A DNA stretch of 52,333 nt from DATAXP01 sp036272935 (GTDB lineage Bacteria > Planctomycetota > Planctomycetia > Pirellulales > PNKZ01), in contig DATAXP010000052.1 in the NCBI GenBank assembly GCA_036272935.1, positions 1-52,333 of the forward strand. The letters are read 5' to 3'. The notes beneath the pieces were generated by a model. The model saw only the letters and a program-made list of their open reading frames with translations. It did not search any database and was not told where the DNA came from. This document shows, one piece after another, positions 41,239-49,068 of the stretch. Position numbers and translations under genes: made by a program. Position 1 is the first letter of the stretch; each line of letters starts with the position of its first letter.

Positions 41239-43270
41239 CGGTTTTATTCCGCCATCGTACGACCATGTGGGGAGTTTTCATGCCTGGCAGGACGTACTGC
41301 ACGCCTTGCGGATAGCGCCGCGTCAGCTCTGCCTCGAAGTGCGGCGCGATGACTCCCGAAATCGGCACGTGATAGTTGAGCAGCACGACATCGACGTCGT
41401 GCTCGTCGAGCTGCGCGAGAATGCGTGCCTCGCGCTCGGGCTTGTGGAAGTCACTGTCGAACAATTCGTAGAATGTGCGCGTCGGGTTCTTGCGATTGGC
41501 AAAGTAGTAGATTTCCGGGCAGTCGGGGGCCGCGTAGATGTAGGAGCCGGGGCGGCTGTGCTTCTGGATCTCGCTGACGACGAGTTCGTATTCCTTTGCC
41601 GCCAGTGGATCGAGCCGCAACGATCGGCAACGATCGATTTGGATCGGGCTCGACACGTACGGAATGTATCGGCGACCGTACTCGGGCGACGCGGCGCCGT
41701 GCAGCCACAGCATGGCGAACAAGCCGAACGCGACGCCTACGGTCTGCACCAGCCGATCGGGCACGCCAGGTTGTGCCGACAGGTAGAACAGCAGCCCGAG
41801 CACGACCAGCGGTGCCGCGTAGAAAAAGTAGATGCCTTGGGCAAAGGGAATTTGAATCAGGCTGACCATGGCGGCCACGGCCGAGAGCAAGAACACTTGC
41901 TGTTGACGGTTGCTAGCGAGTGCCGCTGTCAATCGCTGGGAATTCAACAGCACGAAGGTGCCGATCGCCAGCAGTGGCACCGAGGCCCGTGCCGCTTGCC
42001 AGACCGATCGATACACAGGCCCCGTCGAACCCGCCGCCAGGCAAACGATCAGCACTGCGGCCAAGGCGATCCAAACGACGGTGCTGTTGACGGCCCGGCG
42101 ACCGACGACGCACGCCAGCGCGACGGCCGCCACCGGCAGCGCCACGAACAGGATCGACGTTTCTGGCAAACCGAGAATGGTCACCGATTCCGAGAACCGC
42201 GTCGTCGAGCTCAACAGACCTCGGATCAGGGCCAGCAGTTCGGAATGTGTCATGTACGGCACGATAAACGGGGCGATCGGGATTGCCGCACCGGCGACGA
42301 ACATGCCGGCCTCGCCGATCAGCTGGTTCAACCGCTGCCAAGCGCCGTAGCCACCTAGACGCATCTCGCGGATCACCAACAGCGCCGCGAGCAACGCGCC
42401 AGGGGCAACGAAGTGGACGATCTCCGGCACCTCTGGCCGATACAGCACCAGCGCGATCACCGAGCCCACGAAGGCGCACAACCCGATCATCGTCAGCGCC
42501 GCCGCGAACAGATCCAAGGGATGACGAACGCGGCGCTTCGCCTCGCGCCGCCGCAGCGACGCATTAGCAATCTGCGATTCGACGTTCGCCGACAACTCTT
42601 GCTGCCGGTACACCAAATACAGCAACACGGCCGCGACGAAGTACAGGCCGACGATCTTCACAGCGATCGACGAGCCCGCGCAGGCGCCTGCAGCCCACAG
42701 CCACCGCCGCCGGCCGTCGTCGATGTACCGCAACAAAAGCAGCGTGCCGAACGTGGCGAAAAACAAGTTGTACCACGAGGGCATGCCGACAAAATAATTC
42801 GGCAGGCTCCACGCCAGGCACAGTAAGGTCGTCAATGCCGCGGTAACGGGCCCGACGACGTGACGAGCAATCGCATACATGGCCGCGATGAACGCCAAGC
42901 CGAAGGCGGCCAGCGTCATCTGCATGGCGGCGAACGTGTTGCCAAGCAGCTTGAACGCCAGCGCGTTGACCGTCGAGAGCGCGCCGGTGTACAGGCTGTC
43001 GTAATCCACGTGCGGCAACTCGCCGCCGTACACGCGGTCGGCCGACTGCGTCAGGGCGCCGAAGTCGGCAGGCGTCACACAATGGGCATTCCACTTCCAG
43101 AACAGCGCGGCAGCGAAGATGCACACCGAGCCACACAGTACCGCATCGACGATGTACACCCGCGGCATGACGGGCTCGATGCTCGCCGGCAGCGACCGAG
43201 CCGAGGATTCATCTGCGTAATCCCGACCGACATGCACACCCCGGTGCCGCAACGGAAGCGCAATCGCCAT
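41201..43270 (-). CDS. Multi-spanning ArnT/PMT-like membrane glycosyltransferase, paralogue 2
   Basis: The 689-residue protein starts at ATG 43270, about eight bases after AAGG; the frame is open further to 44023, but that part is the antisense of its neighbour. It has about 12 membrane helices. An early extracytoplasmic acidic loop reads GELPHVDYDSLYTGAL (the place of the catalytic Asp in GT-C enzymes), with PSWYNLFFATFGTLLLLRYI in a later loop. The C-terminal soluble domain has SYIYAAPDCPEIYYFANRKN and VDVVLLNYHVPISG. It closely resembles the upstream gene over its whole length. The GT-C assignment rests on topology and context. Confidence 0.82.
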   Translation of the reverse strand: MAIALPLRHRGVHVGRDYADESSARSLPASIEPVMPRVYIVDAVLCGSVCIFAAALFWKWNAHCVTPADFGALTQSADRVYGGELPHVDYDSLYTGALSTVNALAFKLLGNTFAAMQMTLAAFGLAFIAAMYAIARHVVGPVTAALTTLLCLAWSLPNYFVGMPSWYNLFFATFGTLLLLRYIDDGRRRWLWAAGACAGSSIAVKIVGLYFVAAVLLYLVYRQQELSANVESQIANASLRRREAKRRVRHPLDLFAAALTMIGLCAFVGSVIALVLYRPEVPEIVHFVAPGALLAALLVIREMRLGGYGAWQRLNQLIGEAGMFVAGAAIPIAPFIVPYMTHSELLALIRGLLSSTTRFSESVTILGLPETSILFVALPVAAVALACVVGRRAVNSTVVWIALAAVLIVCLAAGSTGPVYRSVWQAARASVPLLAIGTFVLLNSQRLTAALASNRQQQVFLLSAVAAMVSLIQIPFAQGIYFFYAAPLVVLGLLFYLSAQPGVPDRLVQTVGVAFGLFAMLWLHGAASPEYGRRYIPYVSSPIQIDRCRSLRLDPLAAKEYELVVSEIQKHSRPGSYIYAAPDCPEIYYFANRKNPTRTFYELFDSDFHKPEREARILAQLDEHDVDVVLLNYHVPISGVIAPHFEAELTRRYPQGVQYVLPGMKTPHMVVRWRNKTDARLADSTGGLR

Positions 43271-43632
43271 TAGCAGTGCCTTCGATGAGAGAGCCGACGA
43301 GACACGAAGGGGTTGCCACCCCGGCATCGACCGTAGGCCGACGGCGACCATTTCCCCCAAACCGCTTCGCAGCGTGGCGTCCCGCCAATGCCAAGAAGCG
43401 GCTTTGCCCTCAGAGGCAATTGCAATGCCGCAATTGCAAGCTAATTGAACAGCAGCAGGCGCGGGCGACTTAACTCGTTTGATCGACCAAGAATGCGCGA
43501 ACCGAAAGAAGTTGGATTCGGAGCTGCCGGCAACCAACGGTGGAAGATTTGCGCGGGTGCGTCTGATTCGGGCCTTCATTGCCCGTGACGATCTGTCGGG
43601 TTCCACGACGAATTGTCCCGAGTTTGTCGTAG
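43271..43632. other. Spacer between the two ArnT/PMT-like paralogues; no gene seen
   Basis: These 362 bases contain no supported gene. Both strands have open stretches, but they are shadows of the flanking genes. A CAATTGCAA word occurs twice (around 43420-43440). I found no promoter or terminator here, so the downstream gene may rely on read-through. Confidence 0.5.
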
Positions 43633-45753
43633 TCATTCGGCTCCGCCATGCGTTCGCAGGTTCGCGCCAGCCTCCGTTGCATGGGCAACGAGCTGAAGGG
43701 CCGATTGCCTCGGCAACGCGGCGGCCTGCTGCGGCTGCCCCGGTTTCTCTCGCCATCGCAGAACGGTCTGCAAGGTTCGCGATCGCGGCGACACAAACAG
43801 GATCGCGTTCGGGTAGCGCCTGGCCAATTCGGCTTCGAACTGTGGTGTCACCAGGCCCGAAACTGGCATCTGGAAATTCAGCACCACCACATCCACGCCG
43901 TGCTCTTTCAACTGCTTGAGGATGCGCGCATCGCGATCGTCGCTGTGGAAATCGGCATCGAGAAAATCGTAAAGCGTTCGAGTCGGGTTCTTGCGATTGG
44001 CGAAGAAATAGATCTCGGGACAATCGGGAGCCGCGTAGATGTACGATCCCGGCTGGCTATGCTGCTGGATGGCGCTGATAAGCGTCTCGTATTGAGTGGC
44101 CGAGGCACGGTCCATCCGAAACGAACGGCAGCGGTCGATTTGCAACGGCCGTGACTCGTAGCTGGCGTATCGCCGACCGTAGTCCGGCGAAAAAGCGCCG
44201 TTGAGCCAAACCGCGGCAAACAGTCCCAGCGCCACGGCCGCCGCCTGGAACAGACGCCGCGACACACCGCGCTGCGCCGCCGAGTAAAACAACGCGGCCA
44301 GAAATACCATCGGCGCCGTGTACAAGAAGTAGATCGCATGGGCAAACGGCACCTGCACCAGGCTGACCATGGCTGCCACGGCCGAGAGCAGAAAAAGTTG
44401 CTGTCGACGATCGTCGTCGAGCTGCCTCGTCAAGCCCCGCGAGTTCAGCAGCGCAAAGGTTCCCACGGCTAAAAGCGGAACGAGCGCTCGCGTCGAGTGC
44501 CAAGCCGATCGGTACACCGGTCCAACCCATCCCAAGGCAACAAACGCCGACAGGATCGCAACTGCCGCGATGAGCAGCAGTTTTCCATGAATCGTGCGAC
44601 GGGCCAGCCGCGCGATCAACGCGATCGACACCAGCGGGATGACGAAGAACCAGACGGTCGTTGCGGGCAGCGGTACGATGGTCGACTCTTCGCTCAAGCG
44701 CGCCGACGAACTGATCATGCCGTGCCACAGCTCACGCAGCCCCGCGTGCGAGATGTACGGCAGCACGAACGCCGCCATTGGAATCGCGGCACCTGCGCTG
44801 AAGAAGCTCACCGCGGCAAGGATGTTCTTCAATCGCTGCGCGCCTCCCGAGTCCGACAATCGCGATTCGTGTACGATCAACAAAGTCGCCAACACGGCGC
44901 CAGGCAGGGCGAAATGCAAGATTTCGGCCGGCGCGGGACGGTACATGACCAATACCGCCAAGCACGTGATAAATGCGATCACGCAGGCGATCGTCGCCAC
45001 GGAGGCTGGCCAGTCGAAACGATGAGCGGTGCGTTGGCGAGCAGCTCGCCGGCGGCGCTGCGGATGATCGAGCCCGTGGCGCGCGTGGTCGGCGACTTGT
45101 TCGCGATAGACGAGATACAGCAGCGCAGCCGCGACAAAGTACAGCCCGATGATCTTGATAATTATCGAGCAGCCGGCGCAAAGGCCCGCCGCCACGAGCC
45201 AGCGCCGCCGTCCATCGCGGATGTGCCGCAGCAGCATCAATGTTCCGAAGGTGGCAAAAAACAGGTTGTACCACGAGGGCATGCCGATGAAGTAATTCGG
45301 CAAGCTCCACACGACGCACAGCAGCGTCACCAGCCCAGCAGTCAACGGCCCCACGGCGTGCCGGGCGATGCCGTACACCGCCAACACAAACAGCAGGCTG
45401 AAAGCGAACAACTGCTTCTGCAATGCGGCAAAATTGTTGCCGAACAGATCGAACGACAAAGCGCTCAATTTCGACAACGCGCCGGAGTACAGGCTGTCGT
45501 AGTTCAGATGCGGCAGCTCGCCGCTGTGGACGCGCTCGGCGGCTTGCGTTAACGCACCTACATCGGGAGGAACCACGCAGAAGCCTGCCCACTGCCACAT
45601 CCACGCGGCCGACACCACGCACACCGACGAAGCAACCGCCAGATCGAAACCAACCGCAGTCGACCATCGTGCCCCACTCGCTGCCGTTCCGTTCAGGAGA
45701 TCACCTGTCTCAGAGTTGAACAGCCGTCGCGGCCGAGGAAACGCAAACGCCAT
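43633..45753 (-). CDS. Multi-spanning ArnT/PMT-like membrane glycosyltransferase, paralogue 1
   Basis: The 706-residue protein starts at ATG 45753 after GGAGAG. Topology and motifs parallel paralogue 2: GELPHLNYDSLYSGALSKL (early acidic loop; note Asn for Asp before the YDS), PSWYNLFFATFGTLMLLRHI, about 12 helices, then a C-terminal domain with SYIYAAPDCPEIYFFANRKN and VDVVVLNFQMPVSG. It has an extra C-terminal tail (about 35 residues, QPQQAAALPRQSALQLVAHA). A candidate sigma-54 promoter with upstream binding sites precedes it. It probably transfers a lipid-linked sugar to a surface glycan; substrate unknown. Confidence 0.82.
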   Translation of the reverse strand: MAFAFPRPRRLFNSETGDLLNGTAASGARWSTAVGFDLAVASSVCVVSAAWMWQWAGFCVVPPDVGALTQAAERVHSGELPHLNYDSLYSGALSKLSALSFDLFGNNFAALQKQLFAFSLLFVLAVYGIARHAVGPLTAGLVTLLCVVWSLPNYFIGMPSWYNLFFATFGTLMLLRHIRDGRRRWLVAAGLCAGCSIIIKIIGLYFVAAALLYLVYREQVADHARHGLDHPQRRRRAARQRTAHRFDWPASVATIACVIAFITCLAVLVMYRPAPAEILHFALPGAVLATLLIVHESRLSDSGGAQRLKNILAAVSFFSAGAAIPMAAFVLPYISHAGLRELWHGMISSSARLSEESTIVPLPATTVWFFVIPLVSIALIARLARRTIHGKLLLIAAVAILSAFVALGWVGPVYRSAWHSTRALVPLLAVGTFALLNSRGLTRQLDDDRRQQLFLLSAVAAMVSLVQVPFAHAIYFLYTAPMVFLAALFYSAAQRGVSRRLFQAAAVALGLFAAVWLNGAFSPDYGRRYASYESRPLQIDRCRSFRMDRASATQYETLISAIQQHSQPGSYIYAAPDCPEIYFFANRKNPTRTLYDFLDADFHSDDRDARILKQLKEHGVDVVVLNFQMPVSGLVTPQFEAELARRYPNAILFVSPRSRTLQTVLRWREKPGQPQQAAALPRQSALQLVAHATEAGANLRTHGGAE

Positions 45754-45824
45754 TCGGTTCTCTCCGTAATTTGGACGCGAGTTGGTGAGCGCCGGTGACG
45801 AGTGACAAAGACTGCGGGCCTTAA

Positions 45825-45840
45825 AGCAATCGAAGCGCCA
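45825..45840 (-). promoter_or_regulatory. Candidate sigma-54 promoter
   Basis: On the minus strand the sequence is TGGCGCTTCGATTGCT. It fits the sigma-54 consensus TGGCAC-N5-TTGCW with the required GG-N10-GC spacing; two of the less conserved bases differ. Transcription would start near 45815, giving a leader of about 60 bases before ATG 45753. Two inverted TGTC/GACA sites lie about 145-180 bases upstream, as expected for an enhancer-binding activator. Confidence 0.6.
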
Positions 45841-45985
45841 GCAGTGCATTGCGATTGCGAGCCGCACGCTTGCGAGTCGCTGTAAACCATGTAGCGGCTG
45901 CAAGATACGTACTTCGCGGAATTCTGCAGATTTCTCTGAATGCACGGCGCGCAAGTGGGCGATCGCGGGTGGCCCTGCGTTAAGA

Positions 45986-46020
45986 TGTCCGAAAATCGCG
46001 ACACTTTTCGACAAAATGTC
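45986..46020 (-). promoter_or_regulatory. Candidate enhancer-binding sites upstream of the sigma-54 promoter
   Basis: TGTCCGAAAATCGCGACA at 45986-46003 has inverted TGTC/GACA ends, and GACAAAATGTC at 46010-46020 repeats the half-sites. The arrangement of two dyads within 35 bases, on one face upstream of a GG-N10-GC promoter, suggests a dimeric activator. The rest of the 328-base spacer 45754-46081 contains no gene. Confidence 0.5.
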
Positions 46021-46081
46021 CCGCGGACGATTCGCGAGAAATCGCTCGACAACACCGGCAGAGTGGCCGTGAATTCCGCGT

Positions 46082-47194
46082 TCACCCCAGCGCCGCGTTC
46101 ACCACGTGGCACACGCGCTCGACTTGCTCTTCGTGCAATCCCGGCCAGCACGGCAACGAGAGCACACGCTTCGCCGCGCGTTCGGTCACTGGCAGCGAGC
46201 CTTCGGCAACATCGAGAAACCGATAGGCCGGCATCAAGTGAATCGGTTGCGGGTAATGAATGCCGTAACCGATGTGCTCGGCCTCGAGACGCTCGATCAC
46301 CCGCGCGCGGTTTTCCATCTGGATGACCATCAGATGGTAGGCGTGTTCGACCCCCGGCGCGACGCAAGGCGTTGCCACGCGCTGGTCGAGCCGGTCGCGA
46401 TACCTTGCCGCGATCGCGCGGCGTGCGGCCAGATCATCGTGCAGGTGCCGCAACTTCACTCGCAGGATCGCGGCCTGCAGCTCGTCCAGCCGGCTCGTTA
46501 CCCCTTCGCGCACTGCAATGCGCCCATCGCGCGTGCCAAACATCCGCAGCGTTCGCAACGCCTCGGCCAGCTCGGCGCTACGGGCCAAGCACAGCCCGCC
46601 GTCGCCGTACGCCCCGAGCGTCTTGGTGGGATAGAATGAAAAGCACGCGGCATCGCCAAATGTTCCCGTGTGCCGTCCGTTCAGCGTGGCCCCCGTCGAA
46701 TGCGCGCAGTCCTCGACCACGTGCAGTTCCCGATCGGCGGCCAGGCGGATCACGGCAGGCATATCCACCACGTTGCCAAACGGGTGTACCGGAACGATGG
46801 CACGGGTCCGTCGCGTGACACGCCGCGCCGCGTCGGCCACGTCCATCAGCAGCGTTTGGGGATCGATGTCGCAGAACACCGGCACCGCGCCGACCATACG
46901 GATAGCACTGATCGTGGGGACCGCGGTGTTGGCAACCGTGATAACCTCATCGCCCGGTCCGACGCCCAGCGCCCGCAGCGCGAGTGCCACGGAATCGGTG
47001 CCGCTGGCCACCCCGACGGCATGCTCTGGGGCGCTTAGAAACCTCGCGAATTCACGCTCGAACGCCTGCACCTGCGGACCAAGGATCAGCTTGCCCGAAT
47101 CGAGCACCTCCGTGATCGCGTCGAGCATTTCCGCTCGCATCCGCTGCAATTGCGGGCGATAGTCGAACAGCGGAATCGGCTCGGCCGCGCTCAT
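46082..47194 (-). CDS. DegT/DnrJ/EryC1/StrS-family sugar aminotransferase
   Basis: A 370-residue PLP-dependent aminotransferase of nucleotide-sugar biosynthesis (fold type I). Motifs include IPLFDYRPQLQRMRAEML, the SGKLILGPQVQAFEREFA entry, VASGTDSVALALRALGVGPG, EVITVANTAVPTISAIRMV, HVVEDCAHSTGAT and the PLP lysine in SFYPTKTLGAYGDGG. It likely makes an amino sugar on a dTDP- or UDP-keto sugar. It starts at ATG 47194, overlapping the stop of the epimerase gene by four bases (ATGA), so the two are coupled. Confidence 0.95.
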   Translation of the reverse strand: MSAAEPIPLFDYRPQLQRMRAEMLDAITEVLDSGKLILGPQVQAFEREFARFLSAPEHAVGVASGTDSVALALRALGVGPGDEVITVANTAVPTISAIRMVGAVPVFCDIDPQTLLMDVADAARRVTRRTRAIVPVHPFGNVVDMPAVIRLAADRELHVVEDCAHSTGATLNGRHTGTFGDAACFSFYPTKTLGAYGDGGLCLARSAELAEALRTLRMFGTRDGRIAVREGVTSRLDELQAAILRVKLRHLHDDLAARRAIAARYRDRLDQRVATPCVAPGVEHAYHLMVIQMENRARVIERLEAEHIGYGIHYPQPIHLMPAYRFLDVAEGSLPVTERAAKRVLSLPCWPGLHEEQVERVCHVVNAALG

Positions 47195-48183
47195 ACCCAG
47201 TACGCGTCGCGATGTTGGCGATAGAAGGCGACGGATCGCGCGACGCCTTCCTGCAAGTCGATCCGCGGCGCCCAGCCGGTCGCCGTTTGGAACGATGAAA
47301 AGTCGCCGTAGTAATCGCCGATGTCGATGATCTTCTTATCCTGCGGAAACGGCACAGTCTCAGTTTGGAATTGGCAGTGCTCGCGCAGCGCCGCGACAAA
47401 ATCCAACAGCGAGTAGGCCCGTGGCGCTCCCAGGTTGAACACGTGCCCCAGGCAGGCGTCGGTCGTGATTGCCAACAGTAGCGCCGTCACCACGTCGTCA
47501 ACGTAGTTGAAATCGCGCAACTGGCGGCCGCCGCCGTACAGCCGGATCGTCTCTCCGCGCAAGGCCTGGCGGAGGAACGTGGCGCAGAATCCTTGGCGAT
47601 CTCCTTCGAGTTTCTGCCGCGGCCCGAAGGTGTTGGTGAGCCGCAGCACCACCGACCGCACGCCGTAGGTGCTGTGGTACAGCAGGTGATAGTACTCGGC
47701 GGCGAGTTTGTTGATGCCGTTCACGTCGATCGGGATCGTTGGATGGTCTTCCGTCACCGGCAGTCGTTCCGGCCGGCCGTACACCTGCCGCGTCGACGTA
47801 TAGAGCAGCCGCGCGTTGGGATTGCGCTTCTGGCACGCTTGCACCAGGTTCATCGTCGACACGCAGTTCACCTCCAGGTCGAGCTGCGGATCGCGCATGC
47901 TGTCGCCATGGCTCACCTGGCCGGCAAGGTTGAAGATGAAATCCTTCTGCTGCACCAAGATCTCCAACGAGAACGGATCGCGCATATCGGAGATGTTGAC
48001 GTGTACACGATCCCGGATTGGCGCGATGTTGAAGAAGCTGCCGCCGAACTGTGGAATCAACGAGTCGATCAGGGTCACCCGAGCGCCGTACTCGACAAGC
48101 CGGGCGGCGAGATTGCTGCCGATGAACCCTAGTCCGCCGGTGATCAGTACGTCGCGATTGTGAAAACGAGCCGCGAGATTCAC
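47191..48183 (-). CDS. NAD-dependent nucleotide-sugar epimerase/dehydratase (extended SDR)
   Basis: The 330-residue protein is started at GTG 48183 (VNLAARFHNRDVLITGGLGF); the open frame runs further to 48402 without family similarity. The NAD motif is TGGLGFIGSN. SDR elements include FNLAGQVSHGDSM and LLYTSTRQVYGRPE (Thr/Ser of the active site). The usual YxxxK reads VNGINKLAAEYYH, so Tyr is replaced by Asn while Lys is kept. The C-terminal substrate part has FGPRQKLEGDRQGFCATFLR and YGGGRQLRDFNYVDDVV. It precedes the coupled aminotransferase, pointing to an amino-sugar route. Confidence 0.88.
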   Translation of the reverse strand: MNLAARFHNRDVLITGGLGFIGSNLAARLVEYGARVTLIDSLIPQFGGSFFNIAPIRDRVHVNISDMRDPFSLEILVQQKDFIFNLAGQVSHGDSMRDPQLDLEVNCVSTMNLVQACQKRNPNARLLYTSTRQVYGRPERLPVTEDHPTIPIDVNGINKLAAEYYHLLYHSTYGVRSVVLRLTNTFGPRQKLEGDRQGFCATFLRQALRGETIRLYGGGRQLRDFNYVDDVVTALLLAITTDACLGHVFNLGAPRAYSLLDFVAALREHCQFQTETVPFPQDKKIIDIGDYYGDFSSFQTATGWAPRIDLQEGVARSVAFYRQHRDAYWV

Positions 48184-48273
48184 GATGATGGAGCCGTCCT
48201 GCGCGAGGGCTGGAAAGTGTCGTCGAATGAGAGCCGCCCCGGTCGCCGCCGACGAGGGAAATCGGCACCTAAA

Positions 48274-48289
48274 AGCAAAATTGGGACCA
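48274..48289 (-). promoter_or_regulatory. Second candidate sigma-54 promoter, upstream of the epimerase gene
   Basis: The minus strand reads TGGTCCCAATTTTGCT, with GG-N10-GC spacing and a TTGCT -12 element; the CAC of the -24 element is not conserved. A start near 48263 would give an 80-base leader before GTG 48183. No clear upstream dyad was found. The score is weaker than that of the 45825 site. Confidence 0.4.
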
Positions 48290-48333
48290 AACCAAATACT
48301 TCCGCGCAATACCGGCCGGATTCGGAAAACCCC

Positions 48334-48362
48334 TTCGCGAATAGGGACTAAAGCGATATATT
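48334..48362 (+). promoter_or_regulatory. Possible rpmB promoter
   Basis: TTCGCG at 48334-48339 and TATATT at 48357-48362 are 17 bases apart. The -10 is good, the -35 poor. It lies about 65 bases before rpmB in the divergent spacer shared with the epimerase gene. Confidence 0.4.
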
Positions 48363-48426
48363 GATCGGCTCGCTGTTTTGCCCAACCGACCTCCGCTTTC
48401 AACCCAAAATTCAGAGACGCGACGTT

Positions 48427-48714
48427 ATGCCACGCCAGTGCGACATTTGCGGCAAGGGACCAGTGGTCGGCAACCAGGTGACGACGCGCGGCAAGGCCAA
48501 GTACTTGGGCGGTGTCGGCACGAAGGTCACCGGCATCAACAAACGGCAGTTCAAGCCGAACCTCCAGCGGGTGCGCGTGACCACCGGCGGTGCCAACCGC
48601 ACGGTCCTGGCCTGCACCCAGTGCATCCGTTCCGGCGCAGTCACCAAGCGCGTGCGGGCCACGCCATTCCGCTTGCCCGCCGAGGCCGCGGCGATCAAGG
48701 CGAAGAAAAAGTAA
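48427..48714 (+). CDS. rpmB: 50S ribosomal protein L28
   Basis: The 95-residue protein starts at ATG 48427 (MPRQCDICGKGPVVGNQVTT); the frame is open back to 48361 but that part is not L28. Features are RGKAKYLGGVGTKVTGINKR and QFKPNLQRVRVTT, and a second Cys pair CTQCIRSG, giving CxxC and CxxC zinc ligands. The tail is Lys-rich. It lies upstream of gatC on the same strand with a 53-base gap. Confidence 0.95.
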   Translation: MPRQCDICGKGPVVGNQVTTRGKAKYLGGVGTKVTGINKRQFKPNLQRVRVTTGGANRTVLACTQCIRSGAVTKRVRATPFRLPAEAAAIKAKKK

Positions 48715-48767
48715 AGCGTTCGCCCGCGGCGCGGCTCGTTCTTCCTGCCATCCGAAGCGGTGCCTCG

Positions 48768-49058
48768 ATGAGTCTTTCGCGCGAGCAAGTCGAAAAGGTG
48801 GCCCTGCTGGCCCGGCTCGAGCTCAGCGATGCCGAGCTTTCGGCGATGACCACGCAGTTGCAGGCGATCGTCGGCTACGTCGATCAGTTGGCCGAGCTCG
48901 ACACCAACGGCGTCGAGCCGATGGCCCATCCGCACGACTTTACGAACGTCTTCCGGCCCGATCGCCTCGAGCCAAGCTTCGCCCGTACCGCGATGCTCGC
49001 CACCGCGCCGCACGCCGACGAAGCGTTCTACCTGGTGCCAGCCGTCCTCGGCCAGTGA
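48768..49058 (+). CDS. gatC: Glutamyl-tRNA(Gln) amidotransferase subunit C
   Basis: GatC is the small stabilising subunit of the GatCAB complex, which converts Glu-tRNA(Gln) or Asp-tRNA(Asn) to the amide form. The 96-residue protein starts at ATG 48768 (MSLSREQVEKVALLARLELS), followed by IVGYVDQLAELDTNGVEPMA and the end AFYLVPAVL. Length and motifs are normal. gatA follows after 10 bases and gatB after that, the full complex in order C-A-B. Confidence 0.95.
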   Translation: MSLSREQVEKVALLARLELSDAELSAMTTQLQAIVGYVDQLAELDTNGVEPMAHPHDFTNVFRPDRLEPSFARTAMLATAPHADEAFYLVPAVLGQ

Positions 49059-49068
49059 GCCCCCGGGC

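Noticed and set aside
43271..44023. N-terminal extension of the ArnT/PMT-like paralogue 2
   Set aside because: The extension runs through the spacer and the 3' end of paralogue 1 in antisense-like composition; the ATG at 43270 with AAGG fits the paralogue start much better.
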